Source: Bacteroidota bacterium (lineage in GTDB: Bacteria; Bacteroidota; Bacteroidia; Bacteroidales; Marinifilaceae). From it: 8,799 nt of DNA. The notes below the pieces were generated by a model, which worked only from the letters and a program-made list of their open reading frames with translations, was not told where the DNA came from and searched no databases. The stretch's first letter is position 1. The number at the start of each line of letters is the position of its first letter. A program made the translations under genes and the position numbers. Location of the stretch: positions 1 through 8,799 of the forward strand of contig JAEXFF010000022.1 of NCBI GenBank assembly GCA_023400335.1, read 5' to 3'. This document shows, piece by piece, positions 1 to 7,889 of the stretch.

Positions 1-94
1 TCCTTGTATTGTGATTTATTCATTTTGAGCAATTTTCTGGTGTTATGTATGAAACATTACCCCCGTCCCTTTGTTTCCCAAATTTGATTATAGA

Positions 95-1249
95 ATGAAA
101 ATCAGAATTATATTATTAATTTTTATCGGTTTGTGTTTGAGCTGTAGTGAAGGGGACCGCTTGTACGAGAATTTGAAAGTGGTAATTGGATATGACGAGG
201 AACCTTTGGTGAATGGGCAGAATATTGAGGTGGATTCATTTCGGATAGTTCCTCTTGAAACTACTTCCGGTAGTGTCTTGTCTCGTATAGACCGGTTATT
301 AGTGTCTGATAGCCTTATATTTATACATGACAATGACCGGCTTTTGTGTTTTGATTATTCTGGAAAATTTTTGTATCCCATAGGAGTAAAAGGGCGGGGA
401 GCCGGAGAATATCTACGTATAAGTACCATTTTTATCAATCCTTTTCTTCATACAATCAATATCGTGGATGAAGTCTTGGATAAAGTGTTGACCTATCGCC
501 TGGACGGCACTTACCTTTATATGAAAAAATACCCATCCCGTTCCTTTTACATGGCTCATACCGCTTATTTGGCAGATAATGATAAGTTGTTATGCAATAA
601 CTATATTTATAATAACTTTAATCAAACCTATTCCATGATTAATATCGAAACAGGAATAAGTCAATTCTTGTGTCGATCTTCACTTCATACTAAAAATACG
701 GCCATGCCTACGGGGCAGGAAACCGTTGCTTTCAATAATGACACGATAAAGATGCTTCTTCCTTTTGACAATAAGCTATATACTTGTACCGATTCCAGTT
801 TGATTCCTATTATTTCTATCCGGATGGATAAAAAAATCTTATCCGAAAAAAGATTGAATGCCGAAACAGACTTTTCAATAATGACCTACTTTAACGTTTC
901 TGAAGAGGGGTATTTTGCGGGTTTCAAAAGTATTTGTGAAACAAGGGATTATATTTTATTGAATGAAGCGGGTGAAAATCAGTATTTTTTGGTGGATAAG
1001 CGGAAAAATGCGGGTAGACGCTACTTTTATAATGATGCCGGCGAACAGAAATATCTGCCTCTCCTGGGGATTTGTACGACAGATGGGGATTATTTGGTCG
1101 GTACAGTTCCTAATTTCGTGTTAAAGAATTTTGTAAAACAGATACCCGAAAGCGTTTCCGGGCAAGAATTGAACAAATTGAGAGAGGTGGGATTTGCCAT
1201 ACAGGAAGAAGATAACCCTTGTATTTTCTTCTATAAACTCAGGAGTTAA
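95..1249 (+). CDS. 6-bladed beta-propeller lipoprotein (DUF5128-like)
   Basis: This gene encodes a predicted lipoprotein of 384 residues. I place the start at the ATG at 95; an upstream TTG at 71 in the same frame only adds residues in front of the signal peptide. The N-terminus has basic residues, a hydrophobic run and a lipobox LCLSC with the lipidated Cys at residue 17, so it should sit in a membrane facing the periplasm or the surface. The body shows the pattern of Bacteroidetes 6-bladed propellers: an early FRIVPLETT strand, a DSLIFIHDN strand and the hallmark KGRGAGEY at residues 99-106 (usually GxGPGEY), followed by regularly spaced beta-strand blades. Such proteins are abundant beside NVEALA genes in Bacteroidales, but their ligand or function is not established. 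The coding sequence is A+T-rich (14 of 60 bases are G or C at 601-660). It ends 44 bases before the hydrolase gene. Family call fairly sure; function unknown. Confidence 0.85.
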   Translation: MKIRIILLIFIGLCLSCSEGDRLYENLKVVIGYDEEPLVNGQNIEVDSFRIVPLETTSGSVLSRIDRLLVSDSLIFIHDNDRLLCFDYSGKFLYPIGVKGRGAGEYLRISTIFINPFLHTINIVDEVLDKVLTYRLDGTYLYMKKYPSRSFYMAHTAYLADNDKLLCNNYIYNNFNQTYSMINIETGISQFLCRSSLHTKNTAMPTGQETVAFNNDTIKMLLPFDNKLYTCTDSSLIPIISIRMDKKILSEKRLNAETDFSIMTYFNVSEEGYFAGFKSICETRDYILLNEAGENQYFLVDKRKNAGRRYFYNDAGEQKYLPLLGICTTDGDYLVGTVPNFVLKNFVKQIPESVSGQELNKLREVGFAIQEEDNPCIFFYKLRS

Positions 1250-1293
1250 GTTTGAACGGAACGGATGAACAATATTAAATAAAATAATATAAC

Positions 1294-2310
1294 ATGATGA
1301 AAATCCGATCTTTACTATTAATGATTTTACTATTTTGCTTGTCGGTGTTTTTTTGCCTGACGGGTTGCTCAAAGTCTGATACGCACTACAATCTGACGGC
1401 CAAGCCGGATTATTCGCACAGTACGATGTGGTTCGATGCGCCAAATGATGCGCTGGCAGAGGCCGATATTTTCTACATCGTCCCGACCTGCATTTGGGAC
1501 TGGAGGGATGCGGACGGCAAGATTTATCACCACATGGACGTCGACAATCCGGAGCAGCGAAGCCAGGTGGACGGTTCCGTACGCTTGGCCCATGCTCTCT
1601 TCGGGAAATATTGCCGTTTCTATGCTCCTTATTACCGCCAGGTTACAATGGAATCGTGGATGGTTGCCCATGAGGAAACGGAACGCAGATACGCGGTTGC
1701 CCATGGGGATGTCGTGCAGGCGTTCGACTACTACATGACACATTATAACGCAGGGCGTCCTTTCATCCTTGCCGGGCACAGTCAGGGAGCAAAGGCAGTC
1801 ATCGAACTGCTGAAACACACCCTCACTCCCCGGCAGCATGATAACATGATTGCCGCCTATGCGTTCGGCTTTTCGGTCTGTGACCAGGAACTGGAGCAAT
1901 ACCCCATGCTCCGTCCTGCCCGCGACTCGGTGGACTGTGGGGTGTTGATCTGTTACAACAGCGTGTCTGCTCCGGAAGCTGTCTCGCCATTATTCCGAGA
2001 CAATGTGATCTGCATCAACCCGCTTAACTGGCACACGGATACGACCTACGCCCCGGCCGGGCAGCATATCGGTGCGGTATTTTTCGATGCCGAAGGCCGG
2101 GCAGATACCTTGAGTCACCGTATCGGGGTGCGCATTGACGAGACAACCCACACCCTGATCGTTGACGGTCTGGACGAGGAGGATTATTACATCCCGGGCA
2201 TCAGTAATCTGTTTCCGAAAGGGAATTACCACGTTCAGGAACTGAACCTTTATTTTCTGAACGTACAGCAGAACATCCCACAGCGAATTGCGGCTTTCCG
2301 GAACAAGTGA
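1294..2310 (+). CDS. DUF3089 alpha/beta-hydrolase lipoprotein
   Basis: This gene encodes a 338-residue putative lipoprotein hydrolase. A hydrophobic signal peptide ends in the lipobox LTGC with Cys25, so the protein is probably anchored in the envelope. The early segment EADIFYIVPT and the nucleophile elbow GHSQG at residues 161-165 (Ser163) match the DUF3089 branch of the alpha/beta-hydrolase fold. A C-terminal YHVQELNLYFLN segment supplies the likely catalytic His313. The acid residue is not certain; an Asp in the acidic stretch DGLDEEDYY is one option. Length is normal for the family. Substrate is unknown; lipase or esterase activity would be a guess from the fold. The gene is much richer in G+C than the preceding gene (35 of 60 bases at 1921-1980), which explains its long open antisense frames and suggests a different evolutionary history. 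It follows the propeller gene by 44 bases on the same strand and converges on the two-component operon. Confidence 0.88.
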   Translation: MMKIRSLLLMILLFCLSVFFCLTGCSKSDTHYNLTAKPDYSHSTMWFDAPNDALAEADIFYIVPTCIWDWRDADGKIYHHMDVDNPEQRSQVDGSVRLAHALFGKYCRFYAPYYRQVTMESWMVAHEETERRYAVAHGDVVQAFDYYMTHYNAGRPFILAGHSQGAKAVIELLKHTLTPRQHDNMIAAYAFGFSVCDQELEQYPMLRPARDSVDCGVLICYNSVSAPEAVSPLFRDNVICINPLNWHTDTTYAPAGQHIGAVFFDAEGRADTLSHRIGVRIDETTHTLIVDGLDEEDYYIPGISNLFPKGNYHVQELNLYFLNVQQNIPQRIAAFRNK

Positions 2311-2420
2311 ACCACAATCTGAAACAAGACCGCAGAAATAGGATAAAGAGTATCATAGTCAGATCCACACAATCCGATGGCCGGTTCATCCCGACGAGTA
2401 CGGGGATATCGTAGAGGCAA

Positions 2421-3128
2421 TTACTGCTGCATGTGGCCGGTGACAGACATGAGTATGTAACCGTCGTCCCTGAATTCTATTTTCAGGGTAGGATCGGTTT
2501 TCAGATTTATCCGTACCCGGCTGGCATATTTTTTCAGCTCCGATTCTTTGTTTATGTCCGCCTTACCCCATATCCCGTGGATAAGATAAGACTTGCCGCT
2601 CACTTCGTGATTCTTCGCGCATAACAATTGCAGAAAGCGTCCGTCGATCGTCTTCAATTGTGTGGTTATTCCGTCTATGATCAGTTCCCGGGTTATACTA
2701 TTATAAGTGGTATGGTCTGAGAGTCGGTACAAATGGGGAATATTCATGCATTTTTTTATTTTTTCCCGGACTCGTTTCATATATGCTATCAAAACTTCGG
2801 GAGGCCTTTCTTTATTGATAAATTCGTCGGCTCCGGCATCCAGTACGGCTACTTCTTTTGCGGGTTCTCCGTGAGTGGTGTATACGAGGATGGGTGTTTG
2901 CTGATCGTGTTCCCTGACCAGCCGGGTTATTTCCAGACCGTCTTTCCCCGGCATATCCAGGTCGAGCAGGAGGATATCCGGTTTCCGCTCCTTATAAGCC
3001 TTCCAGGCTTCTGAACCATCCGATACAATTTCGACTTCAAAATTCTCTTTTTCGAGAATTGTTTTTGTCAATTTCGCTCCGAATTCATCGTCTTCGGCAT
3101 AAAGAATGCTGATTTTCGCCTCATCCAT
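2421..3128 (-). CDS. OmpR/PhoB-family response regulator
   Basis: This 235-residue protein is a DNA-binding response regulator. The receiver domain (about residues 5-125) has the acidic pocket E12-D13-D14, the phosphoacceptor Asp56 in LLLDLDMPG, the switch Thr84 in ILVYTTHG, and the conserved Lys106. Lys106 is followed by Glu (INKERPP) instead of the usual Pro, a small departure from the KP motif. The effector part (about 129-230) fits an OmpR-type winged helix: a beta platform around YNSITRELIIDG, a helix near GRFLQLLCA, a candidate recognition helix at about 195-209 (SELKKYASRVRINL) and a wing ending in RDDGYIL. It begins 8 bases after the kinase stop, so the two are surely co-transcribed. 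Proteins of this class normally bind tandem half-sites about 11 bases apart, which is what is seen upstream of both NVEALA genes. Direct control of those genes is inferred. Confidence 0.95.
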   Translation of the reverse strand: MDEAKISILYAEDDEFGAKLTKTILEKENFEVEIVSDGSEAWKAYKERKPDILLLDLDMPGKDGLEITRLVREHDQQTPILVYTTHGEPAKEVAVLDAGADEFINKERPPEVLIAYMKRVREKIKKCMNIPHLYRLSDHTTYNSITRELIIDGITTQLKTIDGRFLQLLCAKNHEVSGKSYLIHGIWGKADINKESELKKYASRVRINLKTDPTLKIEFRDDGYILMSVTGHMQQ

Positions 3129-3136
3129 GTCCGTTA

Positions 3137-4483
3137 TTATTTATATTTCTTTTTGATATGGGCTTCCCGGGCTAAAGTGACTATGACGGTCGTCCCTTTG
3201 CCTTCTTCGCTTTCGATACCGATTTCTCCTCCGTGTGCGAGAATGACGGTCCGGGCGTAATACAATCCCTGACCGTGGCCTTTGATTTTCCGGTTGTCTT
3301 GCTGATCTCCCCGGTGGTAACGTTCGAATACATGTTTCAGATTTTTGGAAGAAATACCGAATCCGTTGTCTTTTATCCTGACTTGCAGATGCCGGGTATC
3401 CGGTTCGGTACAGGTGATTTGTATCTTCACCTGCTTGCCGGAGTATTTGAAGGCATTGTCGATAAAATTCTGGAAGACGGCGAACAAAAAATGATCGTCT
3501 CCTGTAATGACCGGGTTTTCCGGCCGGAAGTCGACTTGAATATCGACTTGTTTGTCTGTTTGCCTGTTCCAACGATCGGGTTGTGCCGATGCTTCCAGCA
3601 TTTCGCGGAGATCGATTTCCCGGATATTTAGTCGTAATCCGTGGGCATCCGTAGATTGGAGCAGCATCCGGTTGATCGATTGCAACATCTCGTTGAGTTG
3701 TTGCTGGCTTTGTTCGAGCAAAAGGACCGATTCTTCGGGGGGTACCTCCCGGAGCAGGTAACAGGTTTTGATCTGATTGACGACAGGACGTTTCAAGTCG
3801 TGTACGAGATTATGGATGAATAATTCCCGGTATTCTCCCCTCTTTTTTTCATTACGGATGGTCTGCCAGAGGTTGATGGTACAAACAATAAGCAGAGCGG
3901 AAATAATGATGGTGAGAATGATTTGCCCGATAGCCGATCGAATGAACACAAGGAGGGGAAAGTCATATGTAGCGTATAAAGTATCACCGGAGATAAAACC
4001 GAGAGGTTCCCGATATTCGGGGAATAAAGGTAAAATTGCAAGATGTGCCGGGTAGGAATCCGTTATTTGTCCGGTACTGTCTTGGATAGCCAATTGTAGA
4101 GAGAGCGTCTTTATTTGTGTGGAATCTTGTTTCGCCTGTAAATAGGAGTAGAAGTTTTTTAACGTCCATAATCGGGGATTCCGGATATCATACTGACCTT
4201 GTTGAGAAATTTGCCGGATATCGTCTTTTGTATTTAATTGGAAACTTGTTTTCTTATGGTTTATTATATAAATTAATTTATTTGTAAAGGCGTTGAAGCT
4301 GAGAGTATTTTCAGAAGCTGGACATTTCATGTTGAATTCATAAATGGTCCCGTTAATCAGTTCGTTTTGCCGATGGGTGTATTGAATTTTTTCGACCTTG
4401 TATAGTTGATACAAGTGAACGAGTTGATTGCACAGAATGATGCAAACAGCCAGGAGTATGATAAGTTTTAAGTGTTTGTCCAT
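3137..4483 (-). CDS. Membrane sensor histidine kinase
   Basis: This 448-residue protein is a classical sensor kinase. A membrane segment at about residues 5-24 and a second at about 178-206 enclose a periplasmic sensor region of roughly 150 residues with no similarity I recognise. No obvious HAMP domain separates the second membrane segment from the H-box, which is HDLKRP at 228-233 with phospho-accepting His228. The catalytic ATPase domain shows the N-box around N339-N343 (NFIDNAFKYS), the G1 box DNGFG at 372-376 and the G2 box GHGQGL at 402-407, so it should be active. Its partner is the response regulator gene 8 bases downstream. The gene is divergent from the NVEALA operon, with a 112-base intergenic region carrying a shared GCAACC direct repeat. 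The signal sensed is unknown; a cue linked to the neighbouring envelope proteins is a reasonable inference. Confidence 0.95.
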   Translation of the reverse strand: MDKHLKLIILLAVCIILCNQLVHLYQLYKVEKIQYTHRQNELINGTIYEFNMKCPASENTLSFNAFTNKLIYIINHKKTSFQLNTKDDIRQISQQGQYDIRNPRLWTLKNFYSYLQAKQDSTQIKTLSLQLAIQDSTGQITDSYPAHLAILPLFPEYREPLGFISGDTLYATYDFPLLVFIRSAIGQIILTIIISALLIVCTINLWQTIRNEKKRGEYRELFIHNLVHDLKRPVVNQIKTCYLLREVPPEESVLLLEQSQQQLNEMLQSINRMLLQSTDAHGLRLNIREIDLREMLEASAQPDRWNRQTDKQVDIQVDFRPENPVITGDDHFLFAVFQNFIDNAFKYSGKQVKIQITCTEPDTRHLQVRIKDNGFGISSKNLKHVFERYHRGDQQDNRKIKGHGQGLYYARTVILAHGGEIGIESEEGKGTTVIVTLAREAHIKKKYK

Positions 4484-4501
4484 TTCTTTTATTTATGCCT
4501 G

Positions 4502-4533
4502 CAAAATTATAAAATTCGCAACCTTGAAGCAAC
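4502..4533 (-). promoter_or_regulatory. Candidate Bacteroides-type promoter of the kinase-regulator operon
   Basis: On the minus strand, TAATTTTG at 4509-4502 matches the Bacteroides -7 consensus TAnnTTTG perfectly. Twenty bases upstream of it, GTTG at 4533-4530 matches the -33 element TTTG in three of four bases. The kinase ATG at 4483 follows the -7 box by 18 bases, with an A-rich stretch (ATAAATAAAAGAA) just before it, as is usual for Bacteroides translation starts. The GCAACC direct repeat overlaps the -33 element and the spacer. Confidence 0.55.
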
Positions 4534-4534
4534 C
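4518..4534 (+). promoter_or_regulatory. Direct-repeat operator GCAACC-N5-GCAACC, copy 1
   Basis: Two exact GCAACC half-sites start at 4518 and 4529, giving an 11-base period, in the intergenic region between the divergent kinase and first NVEALA genes. The surrounding sequence AAAATTCGCAACCTT at 4511-4525 is identical for 15 bases to 8015-8029, upstream of the second NVEALA gene. Tandem half-sites one helical turn apart are typical for OmpR/PhoB-family regulators, and such a regulator is encoded next door. Binding itself is inferred. Confidence 0.6.
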
Positions 4535-4564
4535 CTGATATTTAATTTTTCCAGTGAGTTTTCA

Positions 4565-4572
4565 TATTTTCA
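4565..4572 (+). promoter_or_regulatory. Candidate -7 element for the first NVEALA operon
   Basis: TATTTTCA matches the Bacteroides -7 consensus TAnnTTTG only partly (two mismatches at the end). The support is positional: it begins exactly 30 bases after the end of the GCAACC direct repeat, and TATTTTTA occurs at exactly the same distance from the second copy. No good -33 TTTG is present, which would suit an activator-dependent promoter. The leader would be only about 15-20 bases. The region is A+T-rich, so a chance match is possible. Confidence 0.35.
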
Positions 4573-4595
4573 TTGCCCATAAAATAAATTGTATT

Positions 4596-4826
4596 ATGAA
4601 GAAAAAATATTTGAAAATTGTAGGTTTTACATTGTTGGTGGCGGGCGTAGCCATCAGTATAAACCTGGGTGTTTGTCAAACTACAAACTGGAGCGTGTTA
4701 ATGAAAGAAAATGTAGAGGCTTTGACCTCTTCCGAGACTGAAAATCCGTATTATCCCTGTGTCCCGGCACTAGGTTTTTGTTTCATAAATGGAATTCAAA
4801 TAAGTAAAGTTGCGATAATCGATTAA
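4596..4826 (+). CDS. NVEALA-family small secreted protein
   Basis: This gene encodes 76 residues from the ATG at 4596; a longer in-frame start at 4554 would put polar residues before an already complete signal sequence and is unlikely. The N-terminus (MKKKYLK, then a hydrophobic stretch to about residue 25) is a secretion signal or single membrane segment. The segment LMKENVEALTSSE carries the family-defining motif NVEAL at 39-43, with Thr where many members have Ala. The remaining 33 residues form a short tail with Cys55 and Cys62; Cys27 lies near the end of the signal region. NVEALA proteins are widespread in Bacteroidales, usually in multiple copies, with no established function. The layout of conserved N-terminal part plus variable tail resembles a leader and a mature peptide, but that is inference. 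It is the first gene of an operon with two lipoproteins and is divergent from a two-component system. Confidence 0.82.
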   Translation: MKKKYLKIVGFTLLVAGVAISINLGVCQTTNWSVLMKENVEALTSSETENPYYPCVPALGFCFINGIQISKVAIID

Positions 4827-4829
4827 ATC

Positions 4830-5873
4830 ATGAAAGGAATATTATATGTGCTATTCGGTGGCATCGTGCTCGGGTGCTCCGATCGTTATCTGGATGACGA
4901 AAGTCTGAATACAGTAAAGAGCGAACAGGTGGAGGCAATTCGTTTGGCGGATTTATCTCAAACCGGAATTTATGGTATAAACGGATTTATCAAACAGGGC
5001 AACCGGTTGATTGTGGGCCCGACCTATATGCAGGAAGGGGTGGCGCAGACAATCGATCTGGATCATCCGGCAGGCAAAGTGTTGTCTTCGAAGGCCGTGG
5101 TTTCCTCGAAACCGTTCCGTACATTGAGTGCTTTCAATTCATGGGATGGAAAGAGTGTGACGGCACTGGATTTCAAAACGGGAGAACTGATCGAGAATGC
5201 GGTATCACCGCTTACGCGCGGGATAACGGAAACGTCGGTTATACAACTTCCCCGGGGTGAGCAACATTTGATTGCGGCGAAAACAAACGATTTCGTTATC
5301 TCTACGGGTTTTTACGGGGAGGGACGTTATTTGCTTTACTCTCTGGTGGATGGTTCTGTCCGTTACTGTCTGTCTTATCCGGACTGTCCGGACTATCCCG
5401 TTTTACAGGAGAAAACGAAAGGAATGCTGTATGCCAGTAGTATTTTACGGCTTCGTCCCGACGGGCAAGCTTTCGTGTGTGCGGATATGTATAGCGGGAT
5501 GATCGATTTTTGCCGGGTTAGCCCGGAAGGAATCGAACGGGTAAAACTGGAACAGCTAAGTTATCCCAGAGTGGAGATTTCGGAAACTCCCGAGCCACAA
5601 GTTCTCTATAGAAAAGAAAATCGTTTCGGTTTTATGGATATCGCAGTCACTCCGGAACGGATATATGCCTTGTATTCCGGGAAAACTTATGCAAGAGACC
5701 GGCAAGGCGCTTTTGTGTCCAACCGCTTGCTGGAGTATGATTGGGAGGGTAATCTGATGCAAACCTTCAATTTTGATGTCGGTTTGAGGGGAATTACCTA
5801 TGACGAAGACGAGGGCCTCTTATATGGGATTACAGGTGATAGCAAAATGTCTGTAGTTAAACTGAAATTATGA
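4830..5873 (+). CDS. BF3164-family (TolB-like propeller) lipoprotein
   Basis: This 347-residue protein starts 3 bases after the NVEALA stop codon. Its signal peptide ends in the lipobox VLGC with Cys16, so it should be a lipoprotein. The body contains repeated beta-rich segments such as GINGFIKQGNRLIVGP, RYLLYSLVDG, FMDIAVTPERIYALYSG and LLEYDWEGNLMQTFNFD, ending with RGITYDEDEGLLYGIT. This is the pattern of the BF3164 family of TolB-like beta-propellers, which is commonly encoded beside NVEALA genes. No catalytic residues are evident; a binding or scaffolding role is more likely than an enzymatic one. The last codon overlaps the next gene in an ATGA, so translation is probably coupled. The assignment rests on overall pattern and context rather than one diagnostic motif. 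Confidence 0.8.
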   Translation: MKGILYVLFGGIVLGCSDRYLDDESLNTVKSEQVEAIRLADLSQTGIYGINGFIKQGNRLIVGPTYMQEGVAQTIDLDHPAGKVLSSKAVVSSKPFRTLSAFNSWDGKSVTALDFKTGELIENAVSPLTRGITETSVIQLPRGEQHLIAAKTNDFVISTGFYGEGRYLLYSLVDGSVRYCLSYPDCPDYPVLQEKTKGMLYASSILRLRPDGQAFVCADMYSGMIDFCRVSPEGIERVKLEQLSYPRVEISETPEPQVLYRKENRFGFMDIAVTPERIYALYSGKTYARDRQGAFVSNRLLEYDWEGNLMQTFNFDVGLRGITYDEDEGLLYGITGDSKMSVVKLKL

Positions 5874-7780
5874 AACCGGTTTTTCAAAATATATTATTAT
5901 TGGTTGTAGGTGTTACCATAACCTTGTCCGCTTGCCGGCGTGAACCGGTAAACTGTCCCCGGCTTGTCGATCTGAATAGTGCACTGGAGTTAAGCGGAGA
6001 CAACCGGGGTGAACTTCAAAAAGTACTGGATTATTACCGGAAAGAAAACCCTGATCCATTGAAATTTAAAGCAGCAGAATACCTGATCTGTAACATGGTA
6101 GCCCATTATGCCGTGTCCGGAACAACGATGCAACGCCTGAAGCTGGACATCGATACCACCTTCCGTGATCAGCCCAATGCCGTTAAATTGATTTTTTACC
6201 TGATGGCTGCCCGGATTGCTGTTGCCCAGGGAGAGCATACCATAGAATTTGACCTGCATAAAATTACATCCGATTACCTCATAAAAAATATCGAACGGTC
6301 ATTCGGGATTTGGAAAGAAATAAAGAATCATTATGACCTTTCGTGTGAAGATTTTTTTATGTATGTATTGCCTTACAGGATCAATAACGAACCCTTGACC
6401 GAGTGGAAAGATTCCGCTTATTACCGGATGTACGATTTTCAGAAAGGGGCACATCTGGGTTTTAGCCTGAGTAGTTACCAAAGTTATGTGTCTAATAAGG
6501 TGGGTACTTATTATAATTATGAGTTGCTTAAAAACCAACTTTCCGATACTTTATTCAAGCGGTATGCCCTAGACTGTATCGATCGGGCTTATAGTACGCA
6601 AATCACCAATCGACTATTCGGCATTCCGACTGCCGTGGACTTTGTTCTTCATTATCCGACACAGGAAAACCGGCACTATTGGACAATCGTGAGGGATCAT
6701 CGTTTTGTAAACAGCAAATGTTATTATTCCCAAACTCCTTATACGGCTAAAGTGTATCGGAAAACTAGTTTTATCAATCCGATTCCGGAGGATGATGAGA
6801 ATTTTATCCCCTCTTTTATCCGGGATCCTTATAAAATGGATGTGACAGAGGAGTATGAAAATGCCATGGACTTAGAGTATAAATTCAAGCATGTTGTATC
6901 CAATACCGGTTATGCTTATTTATGTGTATTCAATAACCTGGCCTGGAATGAAGTGGCCTGGGGCAAGATGCGCGGAGGCAAGGTGGTTTTTGATAAAATC
7001 GGGAAAGACATTGTTTATATGCCTTGTTATTACGATGGGAACAAACCGATTTTTGCAGATTACCCCCTTTGGGTGAAATCGGATGGGGAGGTCGAACCGC
7101 TTGTTGCTGACAAGAACGTTTTACAAAAATTGCGTTTGAAACGTAAATATTCTTATAATACAGCAGGTGATTACTATGGTAATGCCATTATAGGGGTAGA
7201 ATTGGAGGGGACGAACGATCTGTCGAAGGAACCTTACGACCGGATCAGTGTCATCCGGCATTATAACTACATGGCTTTCGACACTTTGCAGGTAAATACC
7301 GGCAAGAAATATAAATACTGGATGCTGAAAAAGACGCGCTACGGTTATCCCGAATTCGCTTCGGTGAAATTTATTCAGGGGGATAGTGTCGTTTTATCTC
7401 CTGTCTGTACCTTTACCAGCATTGCTTCAGACAAGATAAATAAAAACACATTACATTCCCGGAATATATTTAATGACGATTTGCTGGATTACGGTGGGTT
7501 ATCCCAACCGGCCGGAGTGGAATTTGAAGAACCTGTATCAGTGGATGTCGTAAAGTATATTACCCGAAATGATAAGAACGGAGTTTATCCGGGACATGTG
7601 TACGAACTGTTGTATTTTGACCGGGGAGAGTGGGTATCATTGGGCCGCAAAGTGGCTACAGCAGATTATATCGAATATGATAACGTGCCTTCGGGAGCAT
7701 TGTATTGGTTGCGTAACCGAACCGAGGGAAAAGAGGAACGTCCGTTTACGGTTGTGAATGGTAAGATAAGATTTTGGTGA
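5870..7780 (+). CDS. Transglutaminase-like lipoprotein with C-terminal beta module
   Basis: This gene encodes a 636-residue lipoprotein with lipobox LSAC and Cys22. It overlaps the preceding gene by four bases (ATGA). The N-terminal region (about 36-180) holds motifs I associate with a Bacteroidetes transglutaminase-like family: GDNRGELQKVLDYY, KAAEYLICNM and VLPYRINNEPLTEW. A papain-like core follows at about 230-300: Cys236 in LDCIDRA sits where the catalytic Cys is expected, before FGIPTAVDF, and His269 in NRHYWT where the catalytic His is expected, then AKVYRKT. The third catalytic residue is unclear. The last 100 residues (about 537-636) form a separate beta module with YITRNDKNGVYPGHVYELLYFD and a KEERPFTVVNG ending. 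Whether it cleaves or cross-links peptides is unknown; co-expression with an NVEALA peptide makes that peptide a candidate partner. Family call is reasonably sure, activity is not. Confidence 0.75.
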   Translation: MKPVFQNILLLVVGVTITLSACRREPVNCPRLVDLNSALELSGDNRGELQKVLDYYRKENPDPLKFKAAEYLICNMVAHYAVSGTTMQRLKLDIDTTFRDQPNAVKLIFYLMAARIAVAQGEHTIEFDLHKITSDYLIKNIERSFGIWKEIKNHYDLSCEDFFMYVLPYRINNEPLTEWKDSAYYRMYDFQKGAHLGFSLSSYQSYVSNKVGTYYNYELLKNQLSDTLFKRYALDCIDRAYSTQITNRLFGIPTAVDFVLHYPTQENRHYWTIVRDHRFVNSKCYYSQTPYTAKVYRKTSFINPIPEDDENFIPSFIRDPYKMDVTEEYENAMDLEYKFKHVVSNTGYAYLCVFNNLAWNEVAWGKMRGGKVVFDKIGKDIVYMPCYYDGNKPIFADYPLWVKSDGEVEPLVADKNVLQKLRLKRKYSYNTAGDYYGNAIIGVELEGTNDLSKEPYDRISVIRHYNYMAFDTLQVNTGKKYKYWMLKKTRYGYPEFASVKFIQGDSVVLSPVCTFTSIASDKINKNTLHSRNIFNDDLLDYGGLSQPAGVEFEEPVSVDVVKYITRNDKNGVYPGHVYELLYFDRGEWVSLGRKVATADYIEYDNVPSGALYWLRNRTEGKEERPFTVVNGKIRFW

Positions 7781-7889
7781 AGTGATAAAAATGTTTAATC
7801 GATCTTTCCATCCGTGTCTGCCCTGGAACTTTGCTTATAATAAATCAAATTTGCAATAAACGGTATGAGAAGTTTATAGAAGGTTTCTA

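Noticed and set aside
71..94. Longer N-terminal start (TTG at 71) for the first propeller lipoprotein.
   Set aside because: It adds eight mostly polar or aromatic residues before a complete signal peptide; the ATG at 95 gives a normal lipoprotein N-terminus.
1..94. TCATTTTG at 20-27 as a -7 element for the propeller gene.
   Set aside because: It has one mismatch and the -33 region would lie outside the window, so it cannot be judged.
1369..1899. A 176-codon open frame antisense to the hydrolase gene.
   Set aside because: It is a by-product of the G+C-rich hydrolase coding sequence; the sense frame has a signal peptide and catalytic motifs, while the antisense product shows no recognisable domain.
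2388..2407. Small inverted repeat ATCCC/GGGAT between the convergent hydrolase and regulator genes, considered as a bidirectional terminator.
   Set aside because: The stem is only 5 bases with a 10-base loop, and neither strand has a T-run after it.
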